NCBI RefSeq assembly: GCF_000321225.1 | Contig: NW_004450585.1 | Span: 861,657-925,656 of the forward strand | DNA: 64,000 nucleotides | Direction of reading: 5' to 3' | Source: Odobenus rosmarus divergens | Lineage: Eukaryota > Chordata > Mammalia > Carnivora > Odobenidae | Shown: piece by piece, positions 1-10,090 of the stretch | How positions within the stretch are numbered: the stretch's first letter is position 1 | How the letters are laid out: each line of letters opens with the position of its first letter | Notes under the pieces: generated by a model | What the model was told of the DNA's origin: nothing | The model's input: the letters and a program-made list of their open reading frames with translations, nothing else | Databases searched by the model: none | Translations under genes and position numbers: made by a program

Positions 1-75
1 CTCATCTGTAAAGTGAGGAATTTGGGGCTGGATTGAGTCCAAGGTTCTTGCCATCCTTGACACATCATGGACCTA
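1..75 (+). repeat. MIR-like SINE fragment, cut by window start
   Basis: The window opens with ctcatctgtaaagtgagga, which matches the best conserved stretch of MIR elements (consensus-like cctcatctgtaaaatgggga). The following ggggctggattgagtccaag fits a diverged MIR 3' part. Only the 3' side is inside the window, so the assignment rests on a short match. Confidence 0.45.
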
Positions 76-559
76 TGGATCTAATAAGGAGCAGACAGGC
101 AGTAGAGGGAACTGACTGGCTTATTAATTAAAACCTATAATGCTTTTCTTCTCAAGAATGGAAACTTCTATACACAATGTTCAAAACCAGGGCATTTTTA
201 AAGATAAAAATGAGAATATAACAAAATACAGACAAAAGTTACAGAACACAAATGAAAAAAGTGTCATGCTATCAAACGGATACTTCAATGCACATGTTAT
301 TTTCTCTGCAAGTGAGATATTTGAAAAGCTCATTAACTCTTTGGGATATTAAATAATATTTATTACACAATTTCCTTGTTGTATTAAAGAGTATCCTCAA
401 AGCCTCAAAAGAGTGGGGGATTTTAGGAAGTTTCAGAAACTCATAGTCAAGGTGTAGCTTTGGTATTGAGAGGATCTGCTTCAAAATAAAAAATAAGAGC
501 AGTGCATGTTACGGTTCCTGAAAGTTTCTATGTTCGGTTGAACACTTTGGAAAAGAGAG
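76..559. other. No recognised feature
   Basis: AT-rich single-copy sequence. Two overlapping 70-codon ORFs on opposite strands have low-complexity content and no recognisable domain. I see no repeat family or RNA gene. Confidence 0.5.
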
Positions 560-975
560 ATGTTCATCCAAATGTATGGTCCCCAATCACAGAGTTGTTA
601 TTGGAAAGCAGTTGCCCAATCGTGGACATCTTTGCTGTGTCCCTAGCCTCTTGGTGGGATCATCTGACTCTTTGTGTCAGTCGAATACTAGTGGAAGTGA
701 TGTACATCATTTCTTGGCCCAGGATGTTAAGCAAAGAGTATGCCTTCCCACAGTCTCTGTCTGCCCTTATGACTGGATACAGAAGACCCCACAGTCCTAG
801 AGGATGGCAGAACCCTCGGACGGACAAAACCCAGATCCTGGATGCACAGCATGAAAAAACCTGCCCTTCTACCAGAACCCCTGCATGGTGCTGTTAAATG
901 AACAAGAAATAAACTGCTATTGAGCTTTTGGGGTTTATTTGTTTTAGCAACTACCTGACTGACATAGGCACCACA
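560..975 (+). repeat. Old LTR-like remnant (ERVL/MaLR type)
   Basis: The 3' part carries an aataaa signal (about 908) followed by a 'gagcttttggggtttatttg' block and an end near ctgactgacatagg. This is the layout seen in old mammalian MaLR/ERVL-type LTR 3' ends. The upstream part includes a 131-codon ORF (502-897) with no domain, which I regard as chance. The 5' boundary and the exact family are uncertain. Confidence 0.4.
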
Positions 976-3290
976 TTTCTTGATCTTGTATAGGATGTTA
1001 AACTCATTCATGGGAGAGAAAAATACACATTCTGATTTAGGGTCGATGGGGCTTATTGGAAATCTGGATATGTCCTGTGGTCTAAAGCCATGAGAAAAGA
1101 GAAATCAACAATCTTTTTTTGTGTGTGTGATGTTAAATTCTCGTAAAACAACTGGAGGGCTCTGACTTTCTTCTTGTCAAAGTCAAAATGGAACTGTGTG
1201 CTTTAGCCATTCAGGGGTATCAAAGAGTGGCTTCTTGATAATCACTAATTTGACTTCAGAGAGACAAAAGTTTCTGACTTTTCTTCAGCTATCCTCAATG
1301 AAAGGGGACAAGTATGATTGGTATGAACTGGGAGGGGGGGAGAAAAAAAGATGGTTAAGACTCGGGAAATAGCAGGACATGCCAATCATTATTATACTTA
1401 CTCAATAAGCCCTATAGTCTTCAACTGTCAATAGTCACATTACAGTTACCTGTTATTACTAACATTAAAAAAAACACAATGGGTCAAATAACATGTGCAA
1501 CAGATATTTCTGCTGGTCAAGGAAGATGTCCTAAGACCTGGTCTTCCCCCTTTTGATTGGTGCTCGCTGGTCTTTGCAGCTGCTTGTGGTCCATACACTC
1601 TTCAAGCACTGAGCTGAAGTAAACCCAAGAGTGAGAGAAACAGTCTCACATAGTCTTAAAGGCAGAACTCTATATTCTCATAAATTCATAGAAATAGCAC
1701 CACTGTAAAACTTGACAGAAACTGATCATAACCAAAACCTGGGCAAGGGAAAATGGATCACTATAAGACAATGTTGTGTGGTAAAACAATTTAATTAGTA
1801 GAAGGACAAGATGGAGGAGAAAGGTCAGTTACGGTCAGGATTGTCATGGCCGTGTCTATATGTTAAATACACTAGATAGTTTGGACAAAACCAATAAGAA
1901 CCTCTCTCCTGGCACAGAGATGAATGCTTCCAGATACCTTTGTATTTTGAATACCTCAAAGAATCCTGCTCACTCTCTGGGATGGCTTTTTGTGTGTGTG
2001 TAATTCGCAGGAAGGATTTATCAGTCAATGCCTACTTCACTCAACTCCCTGTTTGTGTGAAGATTAAATATTAAATCAGTGTTCTTTGAAAGTCTCCAAA
2101 GCAACTCAGTACACATTTTAGCAGACTCTTAAAATTTTATTTTCATTTTCTTTTTTCATGATTGGGGATTACTTAGAAATGAAAGGTTCAGCAGGGCGAG
2201 GTGGAGGGTGAAGGAGTGAGGTGTGTAGGGTGTGAAATTTAAGGACACGCCCATTCTCACCCTGCACTTGCATGACCCTGAGAGTGAGTTCCTCCTTAAA
2301 TTTTGTGCCCGAGGCTTTTCACTCACCAGAGTCCCATCCTTGAAAGCCACAGATGAACCTGTGTGAAAAGTGTACCTAGGACGTGTGCAGAGCCACTTGG
2401 GACATCTTAAACATTGTTTCTGTCTGAGTTTGGGTATCTGGTAGTAACTTCTTAATGAGAAATGCAGGGAAATCAGCTCCAACGTCAAGGTGAGTTCCTG
2501 CTGAGCAAATGACACCAGGAAAGAAAAGCTCCTCTTTTGGTCTTTGCTTGAATAATAATAATAATAAAAAAGACCTATAATTGGATTTCCTTAAAGACTT
2601 GGAGAACTCACATCTTTATAACTTTCAGATTGAAAGGTAGTCCTTTTGAATTCTATTAACTTTGCAGCCTACGTCTTTTAGAAAGTAAGATTATGTAGCT
2701 TCTGAAGAAAACCAGGAACAATGAAGTGAGCAATATTTGCATTCACAAGTTATTCTGTGTTGGCAGATTGTCATCTTTTGTAGAAATATCACAATTTTTC
2801 AAAAGGACCACTTTGAAGATAAAGAATTATATTTAATCATTTTTTTTGTTGTTAATAAAAAAGTCATTTTGAATGCTCACTTTGACAGTCAAAGATCCCA
2901 TTGCCCTTTAGCATGGCGCAGCCCACTTCAGGTACCCACGTTGCAATCAAGGCCCTCGTCCCCCTCTCATCTTCACCTCTGCCGGGATAATAGCCCATAT
3001 TCACACCCCTGCCACTTACTTTCTAAAGGTCCCTGCTCACAGAGGAATGAGAAACTAGGAAACTTGGTTGTCTAAGAGATTTTAGTAGCCTGACATCTAC
3101 AGAAATGGTGGCTAATAGCTACAGTGGGAAAGAGGAGCTAGCAAATTTAATGGACGGATCGGAATACTGTATTTTTTATTCTAAGACAGCTTAGTTTAAA
3201 ATCCTAAGCCTCAATGACCAGTAACATGGGAGAAAGAGTTGGCCACAACACTCAGAGTCACTGATGAGAAAACGAGATCTCTGGAAAGGA
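976..3290. other. Unrecognised single-copy sequence
   Basis: About 2.3 kb without a clear repeat or gene. It contains short homopolymers, a (AAT)n run near 2552-2570 and scattered chance ORFs (longest 119 codons, 2156-2515, minus) without domains. I see no splice-bounded open segment I can defend. Confidence 0.4.
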
Positions 3291-3308
3291 CACCTTCCCT
3301 TCTTTCTT

Positions 3309-3472
3309 TTTTTTTTTTAATAATTTTTTTATTGTTATGTTAACCACCATACATTACATCATTAGTTTTTGATGCAGTGTTCCATGATTCATTGTTTGTG
3401 CATAACACCCAGTGCTCCACGCAGAATGTGCCCTCTTTAATACCCAACACCAGGCTAACCCATCCCCCCATC
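3309..3472 (-). mobile_element. 5'-truncated carnivore L1 3' end with target-site duplication
   Basis: Reading the minus strand gives the carnivore L1 tail: ggttagcctgg, gtattaaagagggcacattctg, gcactgggtgttatgcac and a terminal A-rich tract (poly-T on the plus strand at about 3309-3330). It is flanked by an 18-bp duplication differing at one base: 3291-3308 (caccttcccttctttctt) and 3473-3490 (caccttcccttatttctt). Only about 160 bp inserted, with no ORF content. The 5' truncation falls inside the G-rich run of the L1 3' UTR. The near-perfect duplication indicates a fairly young insertion. Confidence 0.9.
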
Positions 3473-3490
3473 CACCTTCCCTTATTTCTT

Positions 3491-5577
3491 ATAAACATTT
3501 CCAGGGATTGAGATGGGTAGATTGAATCTTGTGTCTTAGAAAATTGAACATTTCCACATCACATGAAGGATGGTGGCAGTTTTTATACATTTGTAACTAG
3601 GCATAGTGATGTCACAGTCAGGCCTCAGAAGGTGATCATAAATTTAAGTGTTATGGTGTTGAGTACATGGCTCCTAGGATATGATAAAACACTATTCTGG
3701 GTTCGCTTCTCCTGCTTCTTTAAAATTTAGGCAGTGGGGAGAATCCTTCTCTGCCCCTGGATGGAAGATCCTGTGACTTCTATGCTGATTCTTGGGTGAA
3801 AGAATGGTGTATGATCTCTTTAAGCTAAAAACAGTCTCAGTTCCAGAAATTAGATTTTCTGGCCCAAATGTTAAACTATTGCTTTCATCCTCTTTTAAGG
3901 GTAGACTTCTGCCCTGAACCCCCATCCCCATGCTCAGACTTGTAATTGACTTCTTTCATTTCCCACTTGCTAGCTGCTTTTCCTCTCTTCCAGGGTCAAA
4001 GCTGGGGGAAGGTGGAGAAGTGAGGGTTCTTCCTTTGGGGTGGTTTCCTGGTTCTACTGGTGTAGACTGACCCGGGAGCTGCTCATTCTGCCACCAGGGT
4101 TCGCAGGTGTGTGGAGCACGGCTCTCCATGGCTCATTGTAGAGAATGCCCTCACCGGGCATGAGATGAAGGAGTCGTTCCCCCATCGAGGATCCTCATAC
4201 TACTAGCAGGTCACAGGGAACAGTTTGCTCCAAATAAATGTCTTCACAAAGTCCTCTTCCCCCTTCTTTCCAGCCCTGGCTCCTTTAAGACCCTGTGTAT
4301 GGCAATGCTCTGACACTCATGTTAGGACCTGATGCATTAGTGCCGCAGCCAAAATCGAGGCCTCAAGGACCCCATTTTAACATTGTGATACATCAATGAA
4401 ATAGAATAATCAAGAGATTTTTTCTAGTAAACAAAAATAACTTAATAAAATGTCGAGTGATTCAATGTTCTTTGTCTCCTTAATATGATCTATTTGATAC
4501 AAATCCTTCACTGGACCCTGCTCCGTCCCAGCTCTGGTACAGCTCACACTCAGCTACAGTGTGTGGAGTGCATCGATCTGCACTAATGTCCTTCCACCCA
4601 ACATCCAGCTACTTGGTCTGTCAGGTGCAGAGATGCATGCTCCCTATTCACCAGGGCTTAGCCAGAACATGGGTATTCACCACCTGCCATTCGTTTCTTA
4701 GCTGATTTTAGACAATTATGCCCAGTCCCTCAAAAGATGGAGGTGCTTTCTAAGTGTCTATTCCTTTGAAAGGGCAATAAATATTTTCCCTTTATACACT
4801 ATATTAAATCTATAACTCACAAAGAAATAATTTTATAACCTACTGGCCTGACAGCCTTTACAAGTAATTTAACCTCCTCAGGATGGGATGTTGTCCAACA
4901 TCAGGGACGTAGATACACTTGCTAGATCACCAGAAGCTGCCATACACATGTTTAGAAAAGTAAACTCGATTCCACCCTGGCCACCCAGTAGGCAGGAGCT
5001 GATGGCTTCTCCCCTTTCTGGTGGTTTGAGGCATACTGATGTTTGGCAACCTGGAACTTCTGGAAGGACCGAAAGTGTGTGATACAAAAGGATTATAATC
5101 TAGGAAACCCTTAGAGGGGCTACAGTAGTAGCCAATACCTAAAGAACTTTCTTCCTTTGTACTTTCCTCCTTCGTTCCCTCTTAGTTTTGCAGTAGTATA
5201 TTGGAAGGCAGGGCTCAGGGAGTATGCTGAGGCTGAGAGAAGGAACCGGAAGTTGACTGTTTCAGGAGTGCTCCTGGCTGCAGGCTTTTAGAAGGCAGTT
5301 GGTGTTCTTTACTAAGTGGTTCCTTTCAGCTCACCAGGCTGGGAAGTTGACAGGTACTGCAAAAACACAGGGAGACAAGGGATCCTAACACCAAATGACA
5401 TTTTAAAGAAAATTATAATTCTCTGCATCAGATTCAAACCACATACTCTCTGCTCATGAAAGTTTGAATGCGGGCAAAAATCTTACCTAAGCAAAATATT
5501 TGCCCTTGAAAGAAGGTACGAACAACCCAAATGAAGTAATTCTCTATAATATTCTCTATTCTTTACTATAGACAATT
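3491..5577. other. Unrecognised single-copy sequence
   Basis: About 2.1 kb without an assignable repeat. A moderately GC-rich part (about 3960-4330) keeps a few CpGs. Overlapping 64- and 69-codon ORFs on both strands at 4878-5087 look like chance. No RNA gene is visible. Confidence 0.4.
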
Positions 5578-5680
5578 TAATTCAACACATTTTGTTGAAC
5601 ATCTTCACTGCGCTTCCAGTGAAGACATCAATTTAAAGAGGACGCAGGCCCTGCCTTCCAGGGGCTTACAGAAATGGGAA
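5578..5680 (-). repeat. L2-like fragment, diverged
   Basis: Plus-strand text such as aattcaacacattttgttga, followed by gcaggccctgccttccaggg and gcttacag, corresponds to the reverse complement of the LINE2 3' end ('...ctcaataaatgtttgttgaatg'). It is short and diverged. Confidence 0.45.
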
Positions 5681-6224
5681 TATTAACTGGTATTTGATAG
5701 TTAACCATCTATAGCTTTAAATCCAAATTGGTTTTCAGCAGAGCAATGAAACTACCAGTTTCCTACTATGCGGCGATCATGACAAAGGAAGATATTTCTA
5801 ATGTTAAGAATTTCTCCGACCCAAAGAACCAAGAGGATGTTAACAGCACAATGGCATCTAAAAGCAAAACCCAGATAGTTTGTTCTTTTCTTCATGAAAG
5901 AAGGCTGAAAATGTGCTTGTGAATATGCATGTCCCCTCTTGCCAGGTGCCCTTTATTATCTTCTAATTCCTACAGGATACTTCCTGTCTCTGTGATTTAA
6001 ACAAAAAGTTATTTCTTCAATGTCATCCTCAGGGCTTATTCTTCCATTTACTCAGTGAACCTAGTTTCATGGTCTATCATGCAACCCTATTATCCATTCT
6101 ATAACTTAGCGTATCATTTTACTCTCAAGCTTATCTATCTGACATGTTTGGTGTACGCAAATTCATCTTTTTCTCCAGTGTCAAGTTTTTTTTAGAATGA
6201 ACTACCACCTTGTATTCTGGTTAA
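5681..6224. other. Unrecognised single-copy sequence
   Basis: AT-rich. A 64-codon ORF (5728-5922) has no recognisable domain. Nothing else stands out. Confidence 0.4.
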
Positions 6225-6405
6225 GTGAGACTCTCCCCTATACTATTACTTAGTGCTTGCCTACCTCTGTGCTGTTTATGCTCTTTCCTCTTTGCTCCGT
6301 CTCCATTCATTTAAATCCTTCCCACGTTTTACGGATAACACAAATGCTACCTTTCGTGGTTACCCCCCCCAGGAACTCTCCCCTGATCTTCTAACTAAAA
6401 TCAAA
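6225..6405 (+). repeat. L2-like fragment, diverged
   Basis: A CT-rich segment ending in a 'ggaactctcccctgatcttc' block resembles the LINE2 3' region ('...gaagccttccctgatt...'). It is diverged, the boundaries are approximate, and no coding potential remains. Confidence 0.4.
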
Positions 6406-6439
6406 CTTTTTTTTTTTGTGGTGAGTGCCCATCGTGTTA

Positions 6440-6842
6440 GTCATTAGTGCTGTTTCTTTTATTTGGTTCTCTCTCTCATTTTGGGCACGTTGTAAGATTG
6501 TTTGTCACTGGCCTTGAGCTCAAGCATGGTCGAGGTATATTTTTAGCCAACAAAATGCGGATGGAAGTAATATGCCACCTCCGTGTGGAAGCTTTAAAAG
6601 TCACTCAGTGCTTTGCCTTGTTGTCTTTTCCCTCTGCCATGGTGACTAGTGATATTCCAGGTAAGGACTGCTCTATCAGCCTGGATTGTGGACTGAAAAT
6701 GATCACGATAATGTGGAATTGAGCCCACAGTTGATCTGCAATAGACATATTATAGGAGCAAGAAATAAACTTTTGGTGTTTAGGCCGTTGAGATTGTGAG
6801 GCTATTTGTTATCGCAGCAAAACCTAGTTTATTCTGACTGAT
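6440..6842 (+). repeat. Old LTR (ERVL/MaLR-like)
   Basis: It carries ccaacaaaatgcggatggaa, a 'gaagctttaaaag' block, ctctgccatggtgactagtg, then agcaagaaataaacttttgg with an aataaa signal. It ends 'ggccgttgagattgtgaggctatttgtta..cagcaaaacctag'. This order is typical of solitary ancient MaLR/ERVL LTRs. A 91-codon ORF inside (6447-6722) is incidental. The subfamily is not determined. Confidence 0.6.
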
Positions 6843-7144
6843 AGTGGGGATACAAAGTGCTGATGTCTTTTTTTTTTTTTTAAATCCAATTCACTTCAAA
6901 AATGTGTACTGACATCCAGTGCAGATGAGCCTTCTGATGATGACAGCCCTGGGTAATATCTAACTGCAACCACAAGAGGGACTCCAAGGGAGAACGGAGA
7001 AGGAAAGTAGAAGTTTTGGTCACCAATTTTCTCAGTAACCATGGACTTTGTTTTCAAAGGAGTCTTTTATATGAAAGGATAAGCTTAGAAGCAATTAAGA
7101 CAGATCTTCCTTGGCTATCTTTGAAAAGGCTGGTGTTTCCAGAA
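6843..7144. other. Unique spacer with poly-T tract
   Basis: Contains a homopolymer T run at about 6867-6881. Otherwise there is no repeat or gene I can recognise. Confidence 0.4.
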
Positions 7145-7262
7145 TGCTGCCCTTGGCCCTCTCCTTTTCTTTGCACATTCTCTCTGAAAAATCCCAAACT
7201 CAACCACAAGCTTTATGTCTGTGACTCCCATATCTATACTTCTAGCTGTAGGAAGACCTGGC
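7145..7262 (+). repeat. L2-like fragment
   Basis: The block 'ctgtgactcccatatctatacttctagctg' matches the LINE2 signature 'gatgactcccaaatctatatctccag', preceded by CT-rich sequence as in L2. It is short and joined directly to an LTR end. Confidence 0.4.
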
Positions 7263-7375
7263 CAACTGAACCCTTCCTAGTTTTTGGACCCACAATATCA
7301 TGAGCAAAATAAAATGGTTATTCTCAGCCACCAAGGTTTGGAGTAACTTGTTATACAGCAACAGTAACAAGAACC
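7263..7375 (+). repeat. LTR 3' end (ERVL/MaLR-like)
   Basis: The sequence atcatgagcaaaataaaatg, then 'ccaccaaggtttggagtaacttgttatacagcaacag', is the 3' end pattern of an old MaLR/ERVL-type LTR including its aataaa polyadenylation signal. The 5' part is missing or too diverged. Confidence 0.5.
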
Positions 7376-7578
7376 GTGAATCACCTTCACGACTCTTCTT
7401 GCTCCTTCCCTCACTAGTGCTGGTCCTGCAGCCCAGGGCCTGGCAGCCTCCCTTATCCCACAGCCTCTTACACAGGGCCCTGTCCAGACATTGACCCATC
7501 CTGACCTCCCCACACCTGATCAGTTCCAAGATTCTGATTCAGAATAGTCTAGATGGTATATCAAATGTGGATGAATCT

Positions 7579-7915
7579 AGATGAATCACGGATCTGTACT
7601 TCTGAAACAAATAATGCAATATATGTTAAGAAAAAAAAAAAGACGAAGAAGAAGATAGCAGGAGGGGAAGAATGAAGGGGAGTAAGTCAGAGGGGGAGAT
7701 GAACCATTAGAGACGATGGACTCTGAAAAACAAACTGAGGGTTCTAGAGGGGAGGGGGGTGGGGGGATGGGTTAGCCTGGTGATGGGTATTAAAGAGGGC
7801 ACATTCTGCGTGGAGCACTGGGTGTTATGCACAAACAATGAATCATGGAACACTACATCAAAAACTAATGATGTAATGTATGGTGATTAACATAACAATA
7901 AAAAATTATTTAAAA
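7579..7915 (+). mobile_element. 5'-truncated carnivore L1 3' end with target-site duplication
   Basis: Carnivore L1 3' UTR: cttctgaaacaaataatgca, gatagcaggaggggaagaat, gacgatggactctgaaaaac, a G-rich run (7749-7771), gatgggttagcctgg and a tail ending aacataacaataaaaa. It is flanked by aaatgtggatgaatct (7563-7578) and aaatgtggttgaatct (7916-7931), which differ at one base. The insert is about 337 bp and has no ORF content. It lies in opposite orientation to the copy at 3.3 kb. Confidence 0.93.
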
Positions 7916-8061
7916 AAATGTGGTTGAATCTCACCAGTCCTTTGTGTTTTCAAAGTCGTTCACAGTAGTAATGTGCAATTTAGTAGCAGAATTGGAGAGA
8001 ATGTCAACTCTCCTTAAAACATGTTGGCTACACACACCCTTACAGAAAGGGTGTGTTCAGC

Positions 8062-8285
8062 AGGATGAGCAATGCTAGCTGCTGTAACAGATAATCCCAA
8101 ACACTCAGGGCCTGAACACAGTGCAAGTTTCCTTCTTGCTCACTTTGTTATCCAGGATGGGTGGTGTATTAGATAGGACAAGTAATGCTAGCTGCCGTAA
8201 CAAATAAGCCCTGAATCCTCCATGACTGAACACAGTGAAAATGTCCTTGCTCATTCAACTGTCCAGGATGGATGGTTCAGTATTA
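8062..8285. repeat. Tandem duplication, two ~112-bp units
   Basis: Unit 1 (about 8062-8173) and unit 2 (about 8174-8285) share, in register, aatgctagctgc.gtaaca.ataa, ctgaacacagtg, ccttgctca and tccaggatgg. The landmarks are offset by 111-113 bp (8071 to 8184; 8151 to 8262). The units have diverged, so the duplication is old. The unit may come from an LTR or other interspersed repeat that I cannot name. Confidence 0.75.
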
Positions 8286-8479
8286 GTATGGAAAGAGAAG
8301 AGATGTTGGTTTAGGGAGGATCCTCTTTATTCTTTGTCTGATTTTCCCTTGATTGTGATGGCAAAAACCTTTAGAAAAATTTCTAAGCATCCATGTACTT
8401 GCTTCAGACTTAGGAACATGGCAGCATGCCACTGCTCTGGATAGATTAGCTGGACTTGACGATGTATCAATGCTGGTGA

Positions 8480-8800
8480 ATAGTGGGAAGTGGTGCTGTC
8501 AGGGTAGGCTGTGGCCAGGATGTGAAGGACCTTGAAGGCCAAGCTAAACCATTTCAACTCTATCTTGTGGGTGGTTTGGAGGCATCAACAATTTTTAAGC
8601 ATAGGAAGGCATGATTATAAGAAAGCAGAACTGGAGTCTGTATACAGGGTGAGGCAGATAGGCTCAGGAGCCCATGGCAGAAGCCCAGGTATCAAGGGAA
8701 TGGTAAAGGGAATCTGCAGTAAGAGCTGGCAACCAACTGGAAAAGAAGTCACCGAGATGAGAGACAGTGAGAAGGAAGATTGAGAGGACCTGGTCATCAC
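8480..8800 (-). repeat. L2 fragment
   Basis: Plus-strand blocks 'gtgaaggaccttgaaggccaagcta', ggcatgattataagaaagca and aggacctggtcatcacttac follow the order of a reverse-complemented LINE2 ORF2 3' region. The 83-codon ORF at 8532-8783 is not the LINE reading frame. Confidence 0.6.
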
Positions 8801-8867
8801 TTACATTAACATATGGGATAGGCAGTGGTGGCAATAACCTCATCAATTTATATGACGATTCCTACAG

Positions 8868-9090
8868 TTAAGCATTTCATTGTGTGTACCGTGTGCTAAG
8901 AGCTTTATACAGATACTTCCATTCATTCTCACAGTAGCCTTGAAGGCCGATACTCTCAATATTACCATTTTACAGAAGAACTCATTGAGGCACAAAAGTT
9001 AATGGCAAAGTTATACATATAGTCAATAAGTGGTAGAGCCAGAATTTGAACCCAGGCAAGTCACCTTCAAAGCTGATGCTCTTCACCTCT
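8868..9090 (-). repeat. MIR SINE
   Basis: On the plus strand: accattttacagaagaactc, gaggcacaaaagttaatggc, aagtggtagagccagaattt and gaacccaggcaag. This is the diagnostic reverse-complement order of MIR and covers most of its length. Confidence 0.8.
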
Positions 9091-10027
9091 CCTCTTTGTC
9101 CCCTCTATCAATTTTTAGAACTCCTAGCCATCTTTCTTTTAGTCTGATCACACTTGGAGGGCTTAATAAAACATTATTTGATGCCGAACCTCATTTTTCA
9201 ATTGCTAATAAATGACCATCCTTCCCTGACCGAGGAAATAAATCAATTATATTCTGGGTCTATGGAAGCATTTTCTGAAATAGGGTCTGTGTGGGTCAGC
9301 CAAGAACATATTAAGTGGTATAACAATATCATTACCAACTCTTCACCACTCTGCTTCTCTATCACTAGATATTTGCAACAATAATTGCTCTATAAATCCA
9401 TATGTGAAATTTGCTTCCAAAAAGAGAGAGAGATTGAGAACCTCAAAAAATGTGACTTTCTTAGAGTTCTAACTTTAAATGTCATGCAAACTTACATTTC
9501 AAGGTGACCTACTTCAACAATAGAAATATCATTCATGGAAAAGATGATCAAAAGTACAACTATAACCAGAAATAATCTGAGAACTACATTGTTTAATATA
9601 ATGAAACACATTCTTATTTTTTCTTGTGAGAGGTAATCCGATAAACTAAAGCACCTTGATCATTAAATATATGTTTTCTGGGGGTGGGGAGGGGTGGAAA
9701 CAGGTAAGAAGTGAGTCTTGAAAATGACTATAACTACTTTATACCTGCATGGTGCCTTTGCCACAAGGGCCTTAAAACACTTCAAGAATGACTAACCAAA
9801 CGTGCATTGATCCTCCCAATGTCCTCAGAGAATATGTGAGACGTAAACAGTGTTTATCAATAAGTTTTGTTCTCTTGCAAAAAGAAACCCAAACCTTGGC
9901 AACCTAAAGGTGATAGAACACCTTTTGCTCTGACAATCTCTTTAAGCTCATTGACTGTGGACACAGCCAGAATATTGGGACTGAATGGCCAAGTTCAGGT
10001 GGACCCCTGAATGAAATGGGAGGGGGA
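9091..10027. other. Unrecognised single-copy sequence
   Basis: No assignable repeat or gene. A short agagagagaga run lies at about 9423 and a G-rich gggggtggggagggg run at about 9679. Confidence 0.4.
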
Positions 10028-10090
10028 GGTCTGCTTGCTTGCTTGCTTTCTTCATCCCTCCCTCCCTCCTTCTTTTCTCCCTCTTTTACA
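10028..10090. repeat. CT-rich simple sequence
   Basis: A cttgcttgcttgcttt run passes into ccctccctccctcc, an imperfect pyrimidine-rich tract. Confidence 0.8.

Noticed and set aside
502..897. 131-codon ORF
   Set aside because: Most of it overlaps an old LTR-like remnant. There is no domain and a second frame is also open.
2156..2515. 119-codon minus-strand ORF
   Set aside because: No domain or coding periodicity visible, and it stands alone without splice-bounded partners.
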